DNA from: Candidatus Uhrbacteria bacterium
GTDB taxonomy: Bacteria > Patescibacteriota > Patescibacteriia > JACPHY01
Direction of reading: 5' to 3'
Assembly (NCBI GenBank): GCA_016188355.1
Contig: JACPHY010000016.1
Location: 130,345 to 175,209, forward strand
Length of the DNA: 44,865 nt
Below the pieces are notes generated by a model that searched no databases, had not been told where the DNA came from, and saw nothing but the letters and a program-made list of their open reading frames with translations. Every line of letters begins with the position of its first letter. Positions within the stretch are counted from its first letter, which is position 1. Positions 1-7,312 of the stretch are shown here, one piece after another. The position numbers and the translations under genes are program-made.

Positions 1-264
1 CGATTTATTCCATTCCTTTCCTCCGTGAATCGTCTTGCGGGTGCACTGTTAGGATTGATTGAGGGAATCATCGTGCTCGGCGCGGGATTGTACCTGACCA
101 CGAAATATCCGATTAGTCCGGAATTCACCGCCGCAATCGCGCAGTCGCGGATCGCACCGCCGCTGATTTTTGCGGCGTACCTCATTGTGCCGCTCCTCCC
201 GGCGTTGGTTCGCGAACTTCGGAGCGTCCTGCCGAACGGCATACGGCCACAATGGTGGCCATAG
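1..264 (+). CDS. CvpA-family membrane protein, 3' end only
   Basis: Frame 1 is open from the first base of the window, so the 5' end lies outside it. The readable part begins RFIPFLSSVNRLAGALLGL and contains a hydrophobic segment (LIEGIIVLGAGLYL), a short polar stretch and a second hydrophobic segment (LIFAAYLIVPLLPAL) near the end. The pattern of a short loop, NRLxGALLGLxxG and a final membrane helix resembles the C-terminal half of CvpA (colicin V production) proteins, which are small inner-membrane proteins of poorly understood function. The ORF-track start at 25 (GTG) is only the first possible start codon inside the window. Assignment rests on pattern alone. Confidence 0.5.
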   Translation, partial: RFIPFLSSVNRLAGALLGLIEGIIVLGAGLYLTTKYPISPEFTAAIAQSRIAPPLIFAAYLIVPLLPALVRELRSVLPNGIRPQWWP

Positions 265-292
265 GCTCGTCTTGCATCTCTTCTCTTTTTTT

Positions 293-1987
293 ATGCATGC
301 AGAGCAATTCCACGGTACGGCGATTGAGGCAACTCCGGAATTGGGGCTTACGGAAAAATTGCGACGCTGTGTACAGCGGCACGTGGTCGATGTGCGGCCC
401 TCGTGGGAGGGGAGCGAGGCGGATCGTGGAGCGGTATCTGGCGCGCTTATTGGAGTAGTCGATGGGAGGGTGAGTCGCTGCGATCCGGCGTTGGATATCG
501 AACGCATCGCGATTGAGGGAGGGAAATGCTCCGTGCTGGTCGGTCCAAATGGTGCAGGGAAGAGCACGTTGTTTGACGCGTTCATGGAGCGGGATGGTGC
601 GGTATTCAGTGAGGGGTCGCACGGATTTTCGAAGGGTGTGCATGGAAAGGACACGCTCCGTATTGCTCGGCTCGATCAAGAAGAGCTGCTGAGCGACATC
701 CCCACACTCACTGCGCGCGAGGTGCTGGATCGAGTGACGGAGCACTACAAGGGCGAGTTCCCCGTCGATTGGGAAAACCCCGACGCGTTTGATCGGAACA
801 TGCGCAATCAGGAAACGCATCAGCGGATCGAGGAACTCGTGAGTAAATTCGGAAAACTATTCGAAATTGATCAGTTTCTCGATCGCGAGGTGCGAGAACT
901 TTCTGGCGGGGAGCGGACCAAGCTCTCCCTGCTCATGCTCCTCGGCAGTGAACCGGATGTGCTGCTCCTGGATGAGCCGACCAATCACCTCGACCTCGAG
1001 AGCATCGCGAAGCTCATCGGACTGTTCGATACGTACAAGCGCATCGGCGCGGGCGTCGTGTGTGTGAGCCATGTGGAGTGGTTCCTCGATATGGTCGGCC
1101 AGGATGGCACCATGGAGCTTCAGGTGAGCGACACCGCGCGGACGCTCATCCATTCGAATTCGCCGTACAAGAAATATAAGAAGCGCGAGCAGTCGCCCGC
1201 GGTGATTCGTGGGCGCATTGGGTGGAAGGCGGACTATGGATTCCCGCATCGTGGCTCCATGTTGTTCCAGCCCAAAGAGCGTGTGACGATTCCGGATTCA
1301 CCCATTCAGGAAACGGAGCCGCCATCCATCTCTGGAGGTGCGATCACCGTATTCTCGGGCAAGAACGGGACCGGGAAGTCGAAGATGATGGCGGAGATGG
1401 CGGATCGATCGAGCAAGATTTTTACCCGAGAGAAAGGCGTGCAGATTGCATTCCTGCCACAGCTCTGGCCGGAGCGGGTGGCGAGGGGAACGGTCGAGCA
1501 GTTCTTCCAATGGATCAAAGAACAGACGAATCCGCTGAGCGATGTTTCCGTGAGCCGCTTCATGAAAGAGGTGCGCGATCTCGGTTTCCGGAGTACCTCG
1601 AACGACATGCTTAAACGGAAGCTCGCCTCATTCAGTGGCGGCGAGCAGCGGTTGCTTTGGTTCGTGGCGGCGAGTATCTTCCAAGGAACGGACGCACTGT
1701 TCCTCGATGAGCCGACGAATCACATGGATCACCAGACCATGCTCGCGATCGTCCGCGCCATTCGTGATTTCCCGGGCGCGGTCGTCCTCTCGACGCATGA
1801 CCTCCGTCTCATGGAAGCGCTCGAGGAAGATACCGGCCCCTCCCGTTCCGGTGTCGGCACCACAAACATCGTCTTCACCCGCGACGGCGACCACGCCCAC
1901 ATCGCCCAAGTCGCCCAAAGCCCCGTCGCCTACGCGAAATCCACCATCACCCAATCGCGGAAATCCGGAGGCCGCATGCAGGTCTAG
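293..1987 (+). CDS. ABC-F-like tandem ATPase lacking a long linker
   Basis: Soluble protein of 564 aa with two ABC nucleotide-binding domains and no membrane segment. Domain 1 has Walker A GPNGAGKST (84-92), signature LSGGE (203-207) and Walker B/D-loop DEPTNHLD (227-234). Domain 2 has Walker A SGKNGTGKSK (355-364), signature FSGGEQ (447-452) and LDEPTNHMD (471-479). This is the ABC-F layout, whose members act on ribosomes. However, the roughly 90 residues between the domains lack the long charged helical linker that ABC-F proteins use to reach tRNA, so the substrate is uncertain. ATG at 293 was chosen over the ORF-track start at 170, because the upstream residues overlap the previous gene and look unlike protein. 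No clear Shine-Dalgarno precedes it. The HAD gene follows after 3 nt. Confidence 0.85.
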   Translation: MHAEQFHGTAIEATPELGLTEKLRRCVQRHVVDVRPSWEGSEADRGAVSGALIGVVDGRVSRCDPALDIERIAIEGGKCSVLVGPNGAGKSTLFDAFMERDGAVFSEGSHGFSKGVHGKDTLRIARLDQEELLSDIPTLTAREVLDRVTEHYKGEFPVDWENPDAFDRNMRNQETHQRIEELVSKFGKLFEIDQFLDREVRELSGGERTKLSLLMLLGSEPDVLLLDEPTNHLDLESIAKLIGLFDTYKRIGAGVVCVSHVEWFLDMVGQDGTMELQVSDTARTLIHSNSPYKKYKKREQSPAVIRGRIGWKADYGFPHRGSMLFQPKERVTIPDSPIQETEPPSISGGAITVFSGKNGTGKSKMMAEMADRSSKIFTREKGVQIAFLPQLWPERVARGTVEQFFQWIKEQTNPLSDVSVSRFMKEVRDLGFRSTSNDMLKRKLASFSGGEQRLLWFVAASIFQGTDALFLDEPTNHMDHQTMLAIVRAIRDFPGAVVLSTHDLRLMEALEEDTGPSRSGVGTTNIVFTRDGDHAHIAQVAQSPVAYAKSTITQSRKSGGRMQV

Positions 1988-1990
1988 CAT

Positions 1991-2599
1991 ATGGCACTCA
2001 AGGCCGTCATCTTCGACTTGAACGGCGTCTTCATCCAAAGCCCAAAATTGAGCGATCGATTCCGTGACGACTTCGGTGTCCCACCGGAGGAATTCCTCCC
2101 CGCACTCAAATCGGCGCTCACCCAAGCGCGCCTTCCGGGTGGCGTCGATGTCTACACCTCCATGCGTCCGCATCTCGAGCGATGGGGGATCACGCATACG
2201 AAAGAGGAGTTCTTTCATTACTGGTTTTCTGCCGAGCACGAAGTCCCCGAAATGGCCGACCTCGCCCACACGCTCCGCGCAAAAGGCATCCGCGTGCTCA
2301 TTCTCTCCAACAATTTCCCCGAGCGCTCCGCCTACTACGCCGACTTCCCCTTCGTCCGCGACGCCGTGGACACCGTCTACTACTCCTGGCAAATTGGCTA
2401 CCCCAAATCCGATCCCCGCGCCTACCAAGCGGTGCTCGACCGCGAAGGCCTGCGTCCCGACGAATGCGTCTTCTTCGACGACCAAGAAGAAAACGTCCGC
2501 ATCGCCCAATCCCTCGGCATCGCATCGCACGTATTCTCGGGAATCGACGGGGTACGCGAGGTGCTGGTCGGAGTGTTTCTGTCGTTTCGGACGAAGTGA
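1991..2599 (+). CDS. HAD-superfamily hydrolase (subclass IA)
   Basis: A 202-aa protein with the haloacid-dehalogenase motifs in order: nucleophile motif FDLNGV (D9), motif II LSNN (105-108), motif III lysine in YPKSD (139) and motif IV FFDDQ (161-165). A helical cap lies between motifs I and II, as in subclass IA. Motif I reads DxN rather than the usual DxD. The second Asp normally acts as general acid/base in phosphatases, so the reaction may differ from simple phosphate-monoester hydrolysis. The gene lies 3 nt after the ABC ATPase and is probably co-transcribed. A hairpin with a T-rich tail lies about 130 nt downstream. The substrate cannot be told from sequence. Confidence 0.85.
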   Translation: MALKAVIFDLNGVFIQSPKLSDRFRDDFGVPPEEFLPALKSALTQARLPGGVDVYTSMRPHLERWGITHTKEEFFHYWFSAEHEVPEMADLAHTLRAKGIRVLILSNNFPERSAYYADFPFVRDAVDTVYYSWQIGYPKSDPRAYQAVLDREGLRPDECVFFDDQEENVRIAQSLGIASHVFSGIDGVREVLVGVFLSFRTK

Positions 2600-2731
2600 G
2601 TCTGCTGTTTGTGTCGCTGCATGGGGAGCGCGGTCGTGCATTCGTACATGTGTTGAGCGTGGTGGAGACGAGCTGCTGGGGAGACAGGGGTATGTCCTCA
2701 GGTGAGTTTCCGGTTTTTGTAAGGTGATAGT

Positions 2732-2765
2732 CACGCCTTGTGGGCGTGGTTTCGTTTTCTTATTT
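2732..2765 (+). terminator. Probable intrinsic terminator after the HAD gene
   Basis: CACGCC and GGCGTG pair around a 5-nt loop and are followed by a T-rich tract (GTTTCGTTTTCTTATTTT). The site ends the ABC-ATPase/HAD unit. Confidence 0.6.
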
Positions 2766-2836
2766 TCCGGTGATGAGTTCGTTGATCGACTTGGTACGCT
2801 TCTTGCGTATACCCACTCACACTCTCCATGGGGACT

Positions 2837-2998
2837 ATGGACAAAGACACCGCAGATTGCATCTCTGCGAACACATACGAAACGAAGGGACAGATGAACC
2901 TCTTGAGAAATGACCTTCGTGAATATCACAAAAGCGTCAGAGTGCTGCTGCTCATGATTTTTTTTTATCTCGTCGTCATTGGGATAAGATTGGGGTGA
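2837..2998 (+). CDS. Small single-span membrane protein (53 aa), hypothetical
   Basis: Below the ORF-track cutoff. ATG at 2837 opens a frame of 53 codons to TGA at 2996-2998. The N-terminal part is polar. The C-terminal part is strongly hydrophobic (RVLLLMIFFYLVVIGIRLG), consistent with one membrane helix and a small-membrane-protein or toxin-like layout. An internal ATG at 2894 would give a 34-aa version. It lies in an otherwise empty gap between the HAD terminator and the DUF6602-like gene. No strong ribosome-binding site is visible. No family was recognised, and coding status rests only on the open frame and helix pattern. Confidence 0.4.
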   Translation: MDKDTADCISANTYETKGQMNLLRNDLREYHKSVRVLLLMIFFYLVVIGIRLG

Positions 2999-3031
2999 TA
3001 TTGTCCACAGTTCCCACCTTGAGGGGGTTCA

Positions 3032-3703
3032 GTGCTTCGTATGCCTAATCAAACAATCTTCGAGAGACTGCGTGGCATCCAGATGCAGTTGAATGGGCTT
3101 CATGCTGGAGGGCTGAGCATGAGTTCAGCGGCAAAAGGTGCAGAGCGGGAGGATTTCATTAATAAATATTTGGCGGAGATGATGCCTCCGCCTTTCCGTT
3201 TCGGGAGCGGTGATGTCACCGATCAGCGTGGAGAAAAATCTGGGCAGATCGACATCGTGGTGGAATATCCATTTCTCCCGAGTCTTCCCATGGTTAGTGG
3301 CTCCAGCAGGCTTTACCTTGCAGAAGGAGTTGCTGCTGTTGTTGAGGTGAAGTCAAGTGTATTGGATCAATGGGAGCAGGTTAGAAGTATGGCTGCTGCA
3401 GTGAAAAAACTGGAGCGACATTTCGGTTCGACTCTTTCCATGGGGCAGCCGCAAGTCCGAATCCCTGTGTTTGTTGTTGGATATCAAGGCTGGAGGGATA
3501 TCGATACCATGAAATCCAAATTAGAGAACAAGGATGTCGACGGTATTCTGGTCATTGACCAAGGCCTCTTCGCTTCCAACGATGATTTTCAAGGAATCAC
3601 GGCATCAGGTCCCTGGGCATTATGGGGACTAATTCACTGCATCAATCTAGCGGCCAGCACTCTCAAATTAGCTTCGGCGAGCCTATTGGATTACGCGAAG
3701 TAG
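3032..3703 (+). CDS. DUF6602-like protein with nuclease-fold hallmarks
   Basis: A 223-aa soluble protein. The run AEREDFINKYL, then RFGSGDVTD, then GQIDIVVEYP and finally VVEVKSS follows the order seen in DUF6602 proteins. The IDIVVE...EVKSS pair resembles the D...ExK catalytic half of PD-(D/E)xK nuclease folds. Function in this family is not settled; members are often found in accessory or defence-linked patches. GTG at 3032 lies 7 nt downstream of GAGG (3021-3024). ATG at 3041 is an alternative start, with spacing that is rather long. The gene stands alone in a lower-GC patch that also holds small membrane-protein genes, which suggests recent acquisition. Family assignment is from memory of the pattern. 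Confidence 0.65.
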   Translation: MLRMPNQTIFERLRGIQMQLNGLHAGGLSMSSAAKGAEREDFINKYLAEMMPPPFRFGSGDVTDQRGEKSGQIDIVVEYPFLPSLPMVSGSSRLYLAEGVAAVVEVKSSVLDQWEQVRSMAAAVKKLERHFGSTLSMGQPQVRIPVFVVGYQGWRDIDTMKSKLENKDVDGILVIDQGLFASNDDFQGITASGPWALWGLIHCINLAASTLKLASASLLDYAK

Positions 3704-3726
3704 TTGGGTAGGTGAATTTAGTCAGA

Positions 3727-3754
3727 AGGAATGGGGTCAGGTCCAAGATGGGGG
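3727..3754 (+). repeat. Possible REP/RAYT-like fragment
   Basis: GGAATGGGGTCAGGTCC resembles the conserved end sequence often found beside REP-associated tyrosine transposases. Only one copy is present in the window and no transposase is nearby, so this is at most a relic. Confidence 0.25.
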
Positions 3755-3757
3755 CAC

Positions 3758-4027
3758 TTATTGATTGATGATTGAACAATATTTGGATAGCAATACCATC
3801 ATGGGTGCGAAAAGCTGGAGCACGAAGCCAACGACGAGCAGTCCAACCCCCCATCGAAATCTCTCCTCAAAAATAATGCAGAGATTTCTTTCTCTGCCTT
3901 TCCTGTCTGATTCACTTGAATCGTTGTGCGAGCCCTCGACGGCAGATGCAGCAAGTATTGCGCCGACTATATCGAATGAAAGGCCAGCCGCCTGTGTTAT
4001 TACCGTCCACATAGTGTGAAAATACAA
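3758..4027 (-). CDS. Small two-helix membrane protein, hypothetical
   Basis: An 89-aa minus-strand ORF with an N-terminal hydrophobic stretch (SFDIVGAILAASAV), a polar charged middle and a second hydrophobic segment (RWGVGLLVVGFVLQLFAPMMVLL). The RWGVGLLVxGFxLQ run is typical of small uncharacterised bacterial membrane proteins whose N-terminal helix carries a conserved Asp-Ile-Val-Gly. The complementary plus-strand ORF (3765-4019) is more polar and less protein-like, so the minus strand was chosen. It lies in the same lower-GC patch as the DUF6602-like gene and is convergent with it. Function unknown. Confidence 0.6.
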   Translation of the reverse strand: MYFHTMWTVITQAAGLSFDIVGAILAASAVEGSHNDSSESDRKGRERNLCIIFEERFRWGVGLLVVGFVLQLFAPMMVLLSKYCSIINQ

Positions 4028-4125
4028 CTCCGCGTGGATTGGCCGCTAAGTATCACGAAACAGGGACCACGCGGAAGTGCATGTAATAGTTAAGATTGTT
4101 GGGATGAGCATCCCTCTCGGGATGA

Positions 4126-4155
4126 TTGGTGTCAAGAGATTGACGGGCTTATACT
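4126..4155 (+). promoter_or_regulatory. Possible promoter for the 4208 gene
   Basis: TTGGTG and TATACT are separated by 18 nt. A perfect CATCCC-TCTC-GGGATG hairpin sits just upstream (4109-4124). The predicted transcript would have a leader of about 45 nt before ATG 4208. The -35 match is weak. Confidence 0.3.
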
Positions 4156-4207
4156 CTACTCGATCACTCTGCGCCCGGTTGCGCAATGATTCTCCACCTT
4201 CTTTTCT

Positions 4208-4405
4208 ATGAAAATTCTGACCAAGGAGAACGTTGGGTTCGTTCTCATCGTTTTTTGGATTTTTGGTGTCATCGGTAATGGAGGCCTTGGGCTGCATGCT
4301 CCGACTTCAGCGGAGGCTATCGGGTTCGATTTTGGTACGCTTGCTCCTCCGGTAATTGGAGTTGTTCTCATTATCGCTGGGCGTAGGAAGAAAATGCTCC
4401 GGTAG
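4208..4405 (+). CDS. Small two-helix membrane protein (65 aa), hypothetical
   Basis: Sixty-five codons from ATG 4208. The protein has two hydrophobic segments (VGFVLIVFWIFGVIGNGGLGL and APPVIGVVLIIAG) and ends in a basic tail RRKKM, consistent with a small inner-membrane protein with both termini inside. A possible promoter lies upstream, and a short GCAGCC/GGCTGC hairpin follows at 4414-4433. No family was recognised. No clear Shine-Dalgarno is present (the leader is pyrimidine-rich). Confidence 0.5.
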   Translation: MKILTKENVGFVLIVFWIFGVIGNGGLGLHAPTSAEAIGFDFGTLAPPVIGVVLIIAGRRKKMLR

Positions 4406-4524
4406 AGAAAGAGGCAGCCCTGGATAAGGCTGCGGAGATACTGTCTGGGAAATGAGTGGGCGATCCCCGCTGGATCGCTGAGTAAATTCGGCGCGGCGGT
4501 GAAAGGGTGCTATATTGGCAATCT

Positions 4525-4686
4525 ATGCAGGCCATACTCCATTTTTTCTCACATCTCGGCAATTGGAGGGTGGCGAAGTGGCATGAGCGGAAGCGTCTGG
4601 AGCGAAAGGTGACTGCGGGAACGAAGCGGGCGATCAAGGAGTATCGCGTCACGTTCGAACGACTCAAGGAGTTCGACAAGCAGTAG
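4525..4686 (+). CDS. Small basic helical protein upstream of Doc, possible antitoxin
   Basis: Fifty-three codons, ATG 4525 to TAG 4684, too short for the ORF track. The product is very basic and almost certainly helical (KWHERKRLERK...TFERLKEFDKQ), with a hydrophobic N-terminus. It ends 6 nt before the Doc-type toxin start, the position normally held by an antitoxin. It does not resemble Phd, which is acidic at its C-terminus and has an AbrB/Phd-YefM DNA-binding fold. It could be a new antitoxin type, or an unrelated small protein. The function is inferred only from position. Confidence 0.45.
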   Translation: MQAILHFFSHLGNWRVAKWHERKRLERKVTAGTKRAIKEYRVTFERLKEFDKQ

Positions 4687-4692
4687 CGTGGT

Positions 4693-5112
4693 GTGCGGTA
4701 CCTTGACGTGGAGCTCATGGAGAAAATGTGTCACCGCCTTGCGGTGGACATTTTCGATACCGCGGAGGATCCCATTGCGCCGTTCCATGAGCGCACGCTT
4801 CCACTGCTCGATTCTGCGTTGCAGCTTCCGCGCGCCACATTCGACAGTCAGGAGCTCTATCCGACTTTGGATATCAAGGCCGCAGTTCTTTTTTATGCGC
4901 TTATTCGCAATCATGCATTTCCCAATGGGAATAAGCGCATCGCCGTCGCGGCGCTGCTCGTCTTTCTCTACATCAACGATCATTGGGTGCACGCAGATGC
5001 TCAGGAGTTGTATGAGCAGGCGATTGCGATTGCAGCGTCTGATCGTCAGCATCATGAAGAGGATCGTGCATGTTTCCGCTCGTGGCTCGCGCAGCATTTA
5101 GTGCACGCATGA
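4693..5112 (+). CDS. doc: Doc/Fic-family toxin (death-on-curing type)
   Basis: A 139-aa protein with the Doc motif HAFPNGNKR (74-82), matching HxFx(D/N)xNKR. In the Doc branch of the Fic fold this loop supports phosphorylation of elongation factor Tu rather than AMP transfer, because the second Gly of the Fic consensus HPFxxGNGR is replaced by Lys. The helical all-alpha pattern and length fit Doc. GTG at 4693 is the start that follows the small upstream gene by 6 nt; ATG 4717 is an in-frame alternative. In known modules the partner is Phd, which is not recognisable here. A 20-bp palindromic element lies 40 nt downstream. Confidence 0.85.
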   Translation: MRYLDVELMEKMCHRLAVDIFDTAEDPIAPFHERTLPLLDSALQLPRATFDSQELYPTLDIKAAVLFYALIRNHAFPNGNKRIAVAALLVFLYINDHWVHADAQELYEQAIAIAASDRQHHEEDRACFRSWLAQHLVHA

Positions 5113-5150
5113 TTCGGTTTCGTGTTTCCGTTGGGCTTGCTAGTTCTAAT

Positions 5151-5170
5151 ATTCGTACGAACAAGCGAAT
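5151..5170. repeat. Dispersed palindromic element, copy 1
   Basis: Reads ATTCGTACGAACAAGCGAAT. It differs from the consensus ATTCGTACGAATAAGCGAAT at one base (T to C), which breaks the perfect inner palindrome. It lies between doc and the VF530 gene, 61 nt before the VF530 start. Confidence 0.75.
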
Positions 5171-5230
5171 GGATCGGCGCTCGATTGGTGGCGGTGGTTC
5201 GTGAATTTTTTCTCATCACATTTCGCATCC

Positions 5231-5458
5231 ATGCACGCCGCAACTCATGATCCGCTGCACGGGAAAACGCTTCAGGTGATTTTGGAATATCTGGTGGAGC
5301 ATTTGGGATGGGAGGAACTTGGTCGGTGCATTCCGATTCGGTGTTTTCTGCATGAGCCGAATATGAGGTCGAGTTTGGTGTTTTTGCGGAAAACGCCTTG
5401 GGCGCGAGCGAAGGTGGAGGGTCTCTACGTGCGTGTGAGTCGTCGTGCGAAGCAGTGA
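5231..5458 (+). CDS. VF530 (DUF2132) family small protein
   Basis: A 75-aa protein carrying the VF530 pattern: DPLHGKTLQVILEYLVEHLGW, then a basic-hydrophobic stretch and FLRKTPWARAKVEGLYV at the C-terminus. Family members are small, compact helical proteins widespread in proteobacteria, possibly nucleic-acid binding, with no proven function. ATG at 5231 gives the usual family length; the ORF-track start at 5201 adds residues unlike the family. No Shine-Dalgarno is evident. The tspO gene starts 18 nt downstream, so the two may be co-transcribed. Confidence 0.85.
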   Translation: MHAATHDPLHGKTLQVILEYLVEHLGWEELGRCIPIRCFLHEPNMRSSLVFLRKTPWARAKVEGLYVRVSRRAKQ

Positions 5459-5476
5459 TGAAATCGAAAGCCCTAT

Positions 5477-5953
5477 ATGCATCGCGAAAATGCTGCGAAA
5501 CTCACTATCGCTATCCTCGTTTCGGAGTTGGCGGGAATTATTGGGTCATTGTTCACCGGGCCTGCAATTCCGGGGTGGTATGCGGGGATCGTGAAGCCGG
5601 CCATCGCGCCGCCGAACTGGGTATTTGGTCCGGTGTGGGTCACACTCTTCGCGCTCATGGGTGTTGCGGCATTTCTGGTGTGGCAGCGGGGATGGGAACG
5701 TCGTCCGGTGCGGGTGGCGCTCGGCGTTTTCTTGGGGCAGCTTGTGCTCAATGCGCTTTGGTCGGTGCTCTTCTTTGGTCTGCGGAGTCCGGTCGCGGCA
5801 CTCGGGGAAATTGTGGTGTTGTGGGTCGCAATTCTTGCCACCATCATCGCGTTCGCGCGGATTTCCCGTCCGGCAGCGTATCTCCTCATCCCGTATATCG
5901 TATGGGTGTCGTTTGCGGGCGTCCTCAATTATCAGATTTGGCAATTGAATTGA
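5477..5953 (+). CDS. tspO: TspO/MBR family tryptophan-rich sensory protein
   Basis: A 158-aa membrane protein with five hydrophobic helices. It shows the TspO fingerprint in order: WYAGIVKPAIAPPNWVFGPV, LFALMGVAAFLVW, LNALWSVLFFGLRSP, then PYIVWVSFAGVLNYQIWQLN. TspO proteins bind porphyrins and related ligands and act in stress or tetrapyrrole handling. Length and all conserved Trp/Pro positions look intact. A VOC-family gene follows on the same strand. Because the window shows no haem biosynthesis, the ligand is likely scavenged or non-porphyrin, but this is inference. Confidence 0.95.
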   Translation: MHRENAAKLTIAILVSELAGIIGSLFTGPAIPGWYAGIVKPAIAPPNWVFGPVWVTLFALMGVAAFLVWQRGWERRPVRVALGVFLGQLVLNALWSVLFFGLRSPVAALGEIVVLWVAILATIIAFARISRPAAYLLIPYIVWVSFAGVLNYQIWQLN

Positions 5954-6041
5954 ATGGTGTGGTGGGATGAAACGCGCGACGTATCGGATGCGTAGTGCTG
6001 TATATGCATGGCGTGCACCCCGAGCGCGTGCCCCACTCCAT

Positions 6042-6443
6042 ATGCCTATGAATCCCATCATCCATTTTGAAATGCCGGCGGAGGATCGAAAGCGCATGAG
6101 CGATTTTTACACGACGGTGTTCGGCTGGCGCATGAAGCAGTTGGGTCCGGAAATGGGGGACTATGTGCTCGTCACCACCACGGAGTCGGATGCGCAGGGA
6201 CGTCCACGGGAGCCGGGTGCAATTAATGGGGGATTTTATCAGAAAACGGATGATGCTCGTTTTCAGCATCCCTCGGTGGTGATTTCGGTTGAGGACATCA
6301 AGGGGCAGATGCAGCAGGTGAAAGCGGCGGGCGGTACGGTGCTGGGGGAAGTTATGGATATTCCGAATGTGGGACAGTACGTGTCGTTTCTCGATACCGA
6401 GGGGAACCGTGTGGGCATGCTCCAGCCGGCTCCGATGGCGTAG
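6042..6443 (+). CDS. Glyoxalase/VOC superfamily protein
   Basis: A 133-aa protein with the vicinal-oxygen-chelate layout of two beta-alpha-beta-beta-beta units. It begins IIHFEMPAEDRKRMSDFY, followed by the typical FYTTVFGW, and later VEDIKGQMQQVKAAGG, then YVSFLDTEGNRVGM near the end. The subfamily resembles the bleomycin-resistance/CFP30B-like proteins found in stress and antibiotic contexts. The catalytic metal set is not clear, so the enzyme activity is unknown. Start at ATG 6042 (or 6048); the residues upstream in the ORF track are not family-like. A strong inverted repeat separates it from the convergent mscS gene. Confidence 0.85.
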   Translation: MPMNPIIHFEMPAEDRKRMSDFYTTVFGWRMKQLGPEMGDYVLVTTTESDAQGRPREPGAINGGFYQKTDDARFQHPSVVISVEDIKGQMQQVKAAGGTVLGEVMDIPNVGQYVSFLDTEGNRVGMLQPAPMA

Positions 6444-6490
6444 TGCGGAGATTGGCACCGCACGGCGGGTGGCGAGTGCAAATTGAGCAG

Positions 6491-6520
6491 CACCCTCCGA
6501 ACCAGATGGTTCGGAGGGTG
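6491..6520. terminator. Strong hairpin between convergent genes
   Basis: CACCCTCCGAACC pairs perfectly with GGTTCGGAGGGTG (13 bp) around a 4-nt loop. The hairpin lies between the VOC gene (+) and the mscS-like gene (-). There is no good T tract on either side, so it may act as a mutual transcription barrier or mRNA 3'-end stabiliser rather than a classical terminator. Confidence 0.6.
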
Positions 6521-6529
6521 TGGTCGTGA

Positions 6530-7159
6530 TCACGATGCTTGCGGGGGCGCGGACACTTCGGGTGCGTGGCCGGAGGGAGAGGCCTTGGCGTGCGCGGCCC
6601 ATTCGCGAAGGTTGATGACCGTGGTGATGGTGCCGTGGGAGAAGTAGTGCACTTTTTGGTCCACGTCTCGGAGGATGGTGATGCGGAGGGTGATGTCCTG
6701 GACGACCCCGGTTACCTCGTTGATGCAGACGATGTCACCGACGCGATATTGGTCTTCGAACGTGATGCAGATGCCCGCAATGAGATCGCGCATGAAGTGC
6801 TGGCCACCAATGCCGAATGCGACCCCAATCGTACCCGCAGCGGTGACGATGGGCGTGGTGCTCACGCCGAGCTCGAGCAGGACGAAGAAGAGTGCGATGA
6901 ACCACGCAAAGAATCGAACGGTGCCGTCGAGGATGCGGATGAGCGTATCTTCTCGCCTCCGTTCCGCGTCTTGGGAACCAAACCGCTCCGACGTGATGGC
7001 GCGGCGCACCATGCGTTCGATCGTACGGTGTGCGAATCGTTGCGCGAGGAGGGCGGCGAGGATGATACCGGCGATGGTCGCCGCATGGCGCACCATCTCG
7101 TTTTCGGTGATTTGTTTGGCGAGCGCAATGATCTCTTGACCAATCGTCTGTACTTGCAC
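6530..7159 (-). CDS. Small-conductance mechanosensitive channel (MscS family)
   Basis: A 209-aa membrane protein. Two N-terminal hydrophobic helices (ATIAGIILAALLAQRF and FFAWFIALFFVLLEL) are followed by the glycine/alanine-rich pore-helix region TAAGTIGVAFGIGGQHFMRDLIAG and the beta-domain start DQYRVGDIV, as in MscS. It opens under membrane tension to release solutes on osmotic down-shock. It is shorter than E. coli MscS at the C-terminus. GTG at 7159 was chosen because AGGAGG (7170-7175) sits 10 nt upstream; the ORF-track start at 7240 would place the ribosome site inside the gene. It is divergent from the HD gene and convergent with the VOC gene. Confidence 0.92.
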   Translation of the reverse strand: MQVQTIGQEIIALAKQITENEMVRHAATIAGIILAALLAQRFAHRTIERMVRRAITSERFGSQDAERRREDTLIRILDGTVRFFAWFIALFFVLLELGVSTTPIVTAAGTIGVAFGIGGQHFMRDLIAGICITFEDQYRVGDIVCINEVTGVVQDITLRITILRDVDQKVHYFSHGTITTVINLREWAAHAKASPSGHAPEVSAPPQAS

Positions 7160-7312
7160 GGGTGCGTGTCCTCCTGAAGGAAAAGAGCGAGCGCTAAGGC
7201 CGGACCCACGCAACGTACCCCAGTGGCGCGTGTGTGTCAAGACCTTGTAACGTGGTGGGGGCAGACGGCGAACAGGCAGCTTGCTACACTGCGTTTACGT
7301 GCGAAATGTGCG

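Noticed and set aside
1628-2929. 433-aa minus-strand ORF
   Set aside because: It is antisense to the ABC ATPase and HAD genes, with no recognisable motif.
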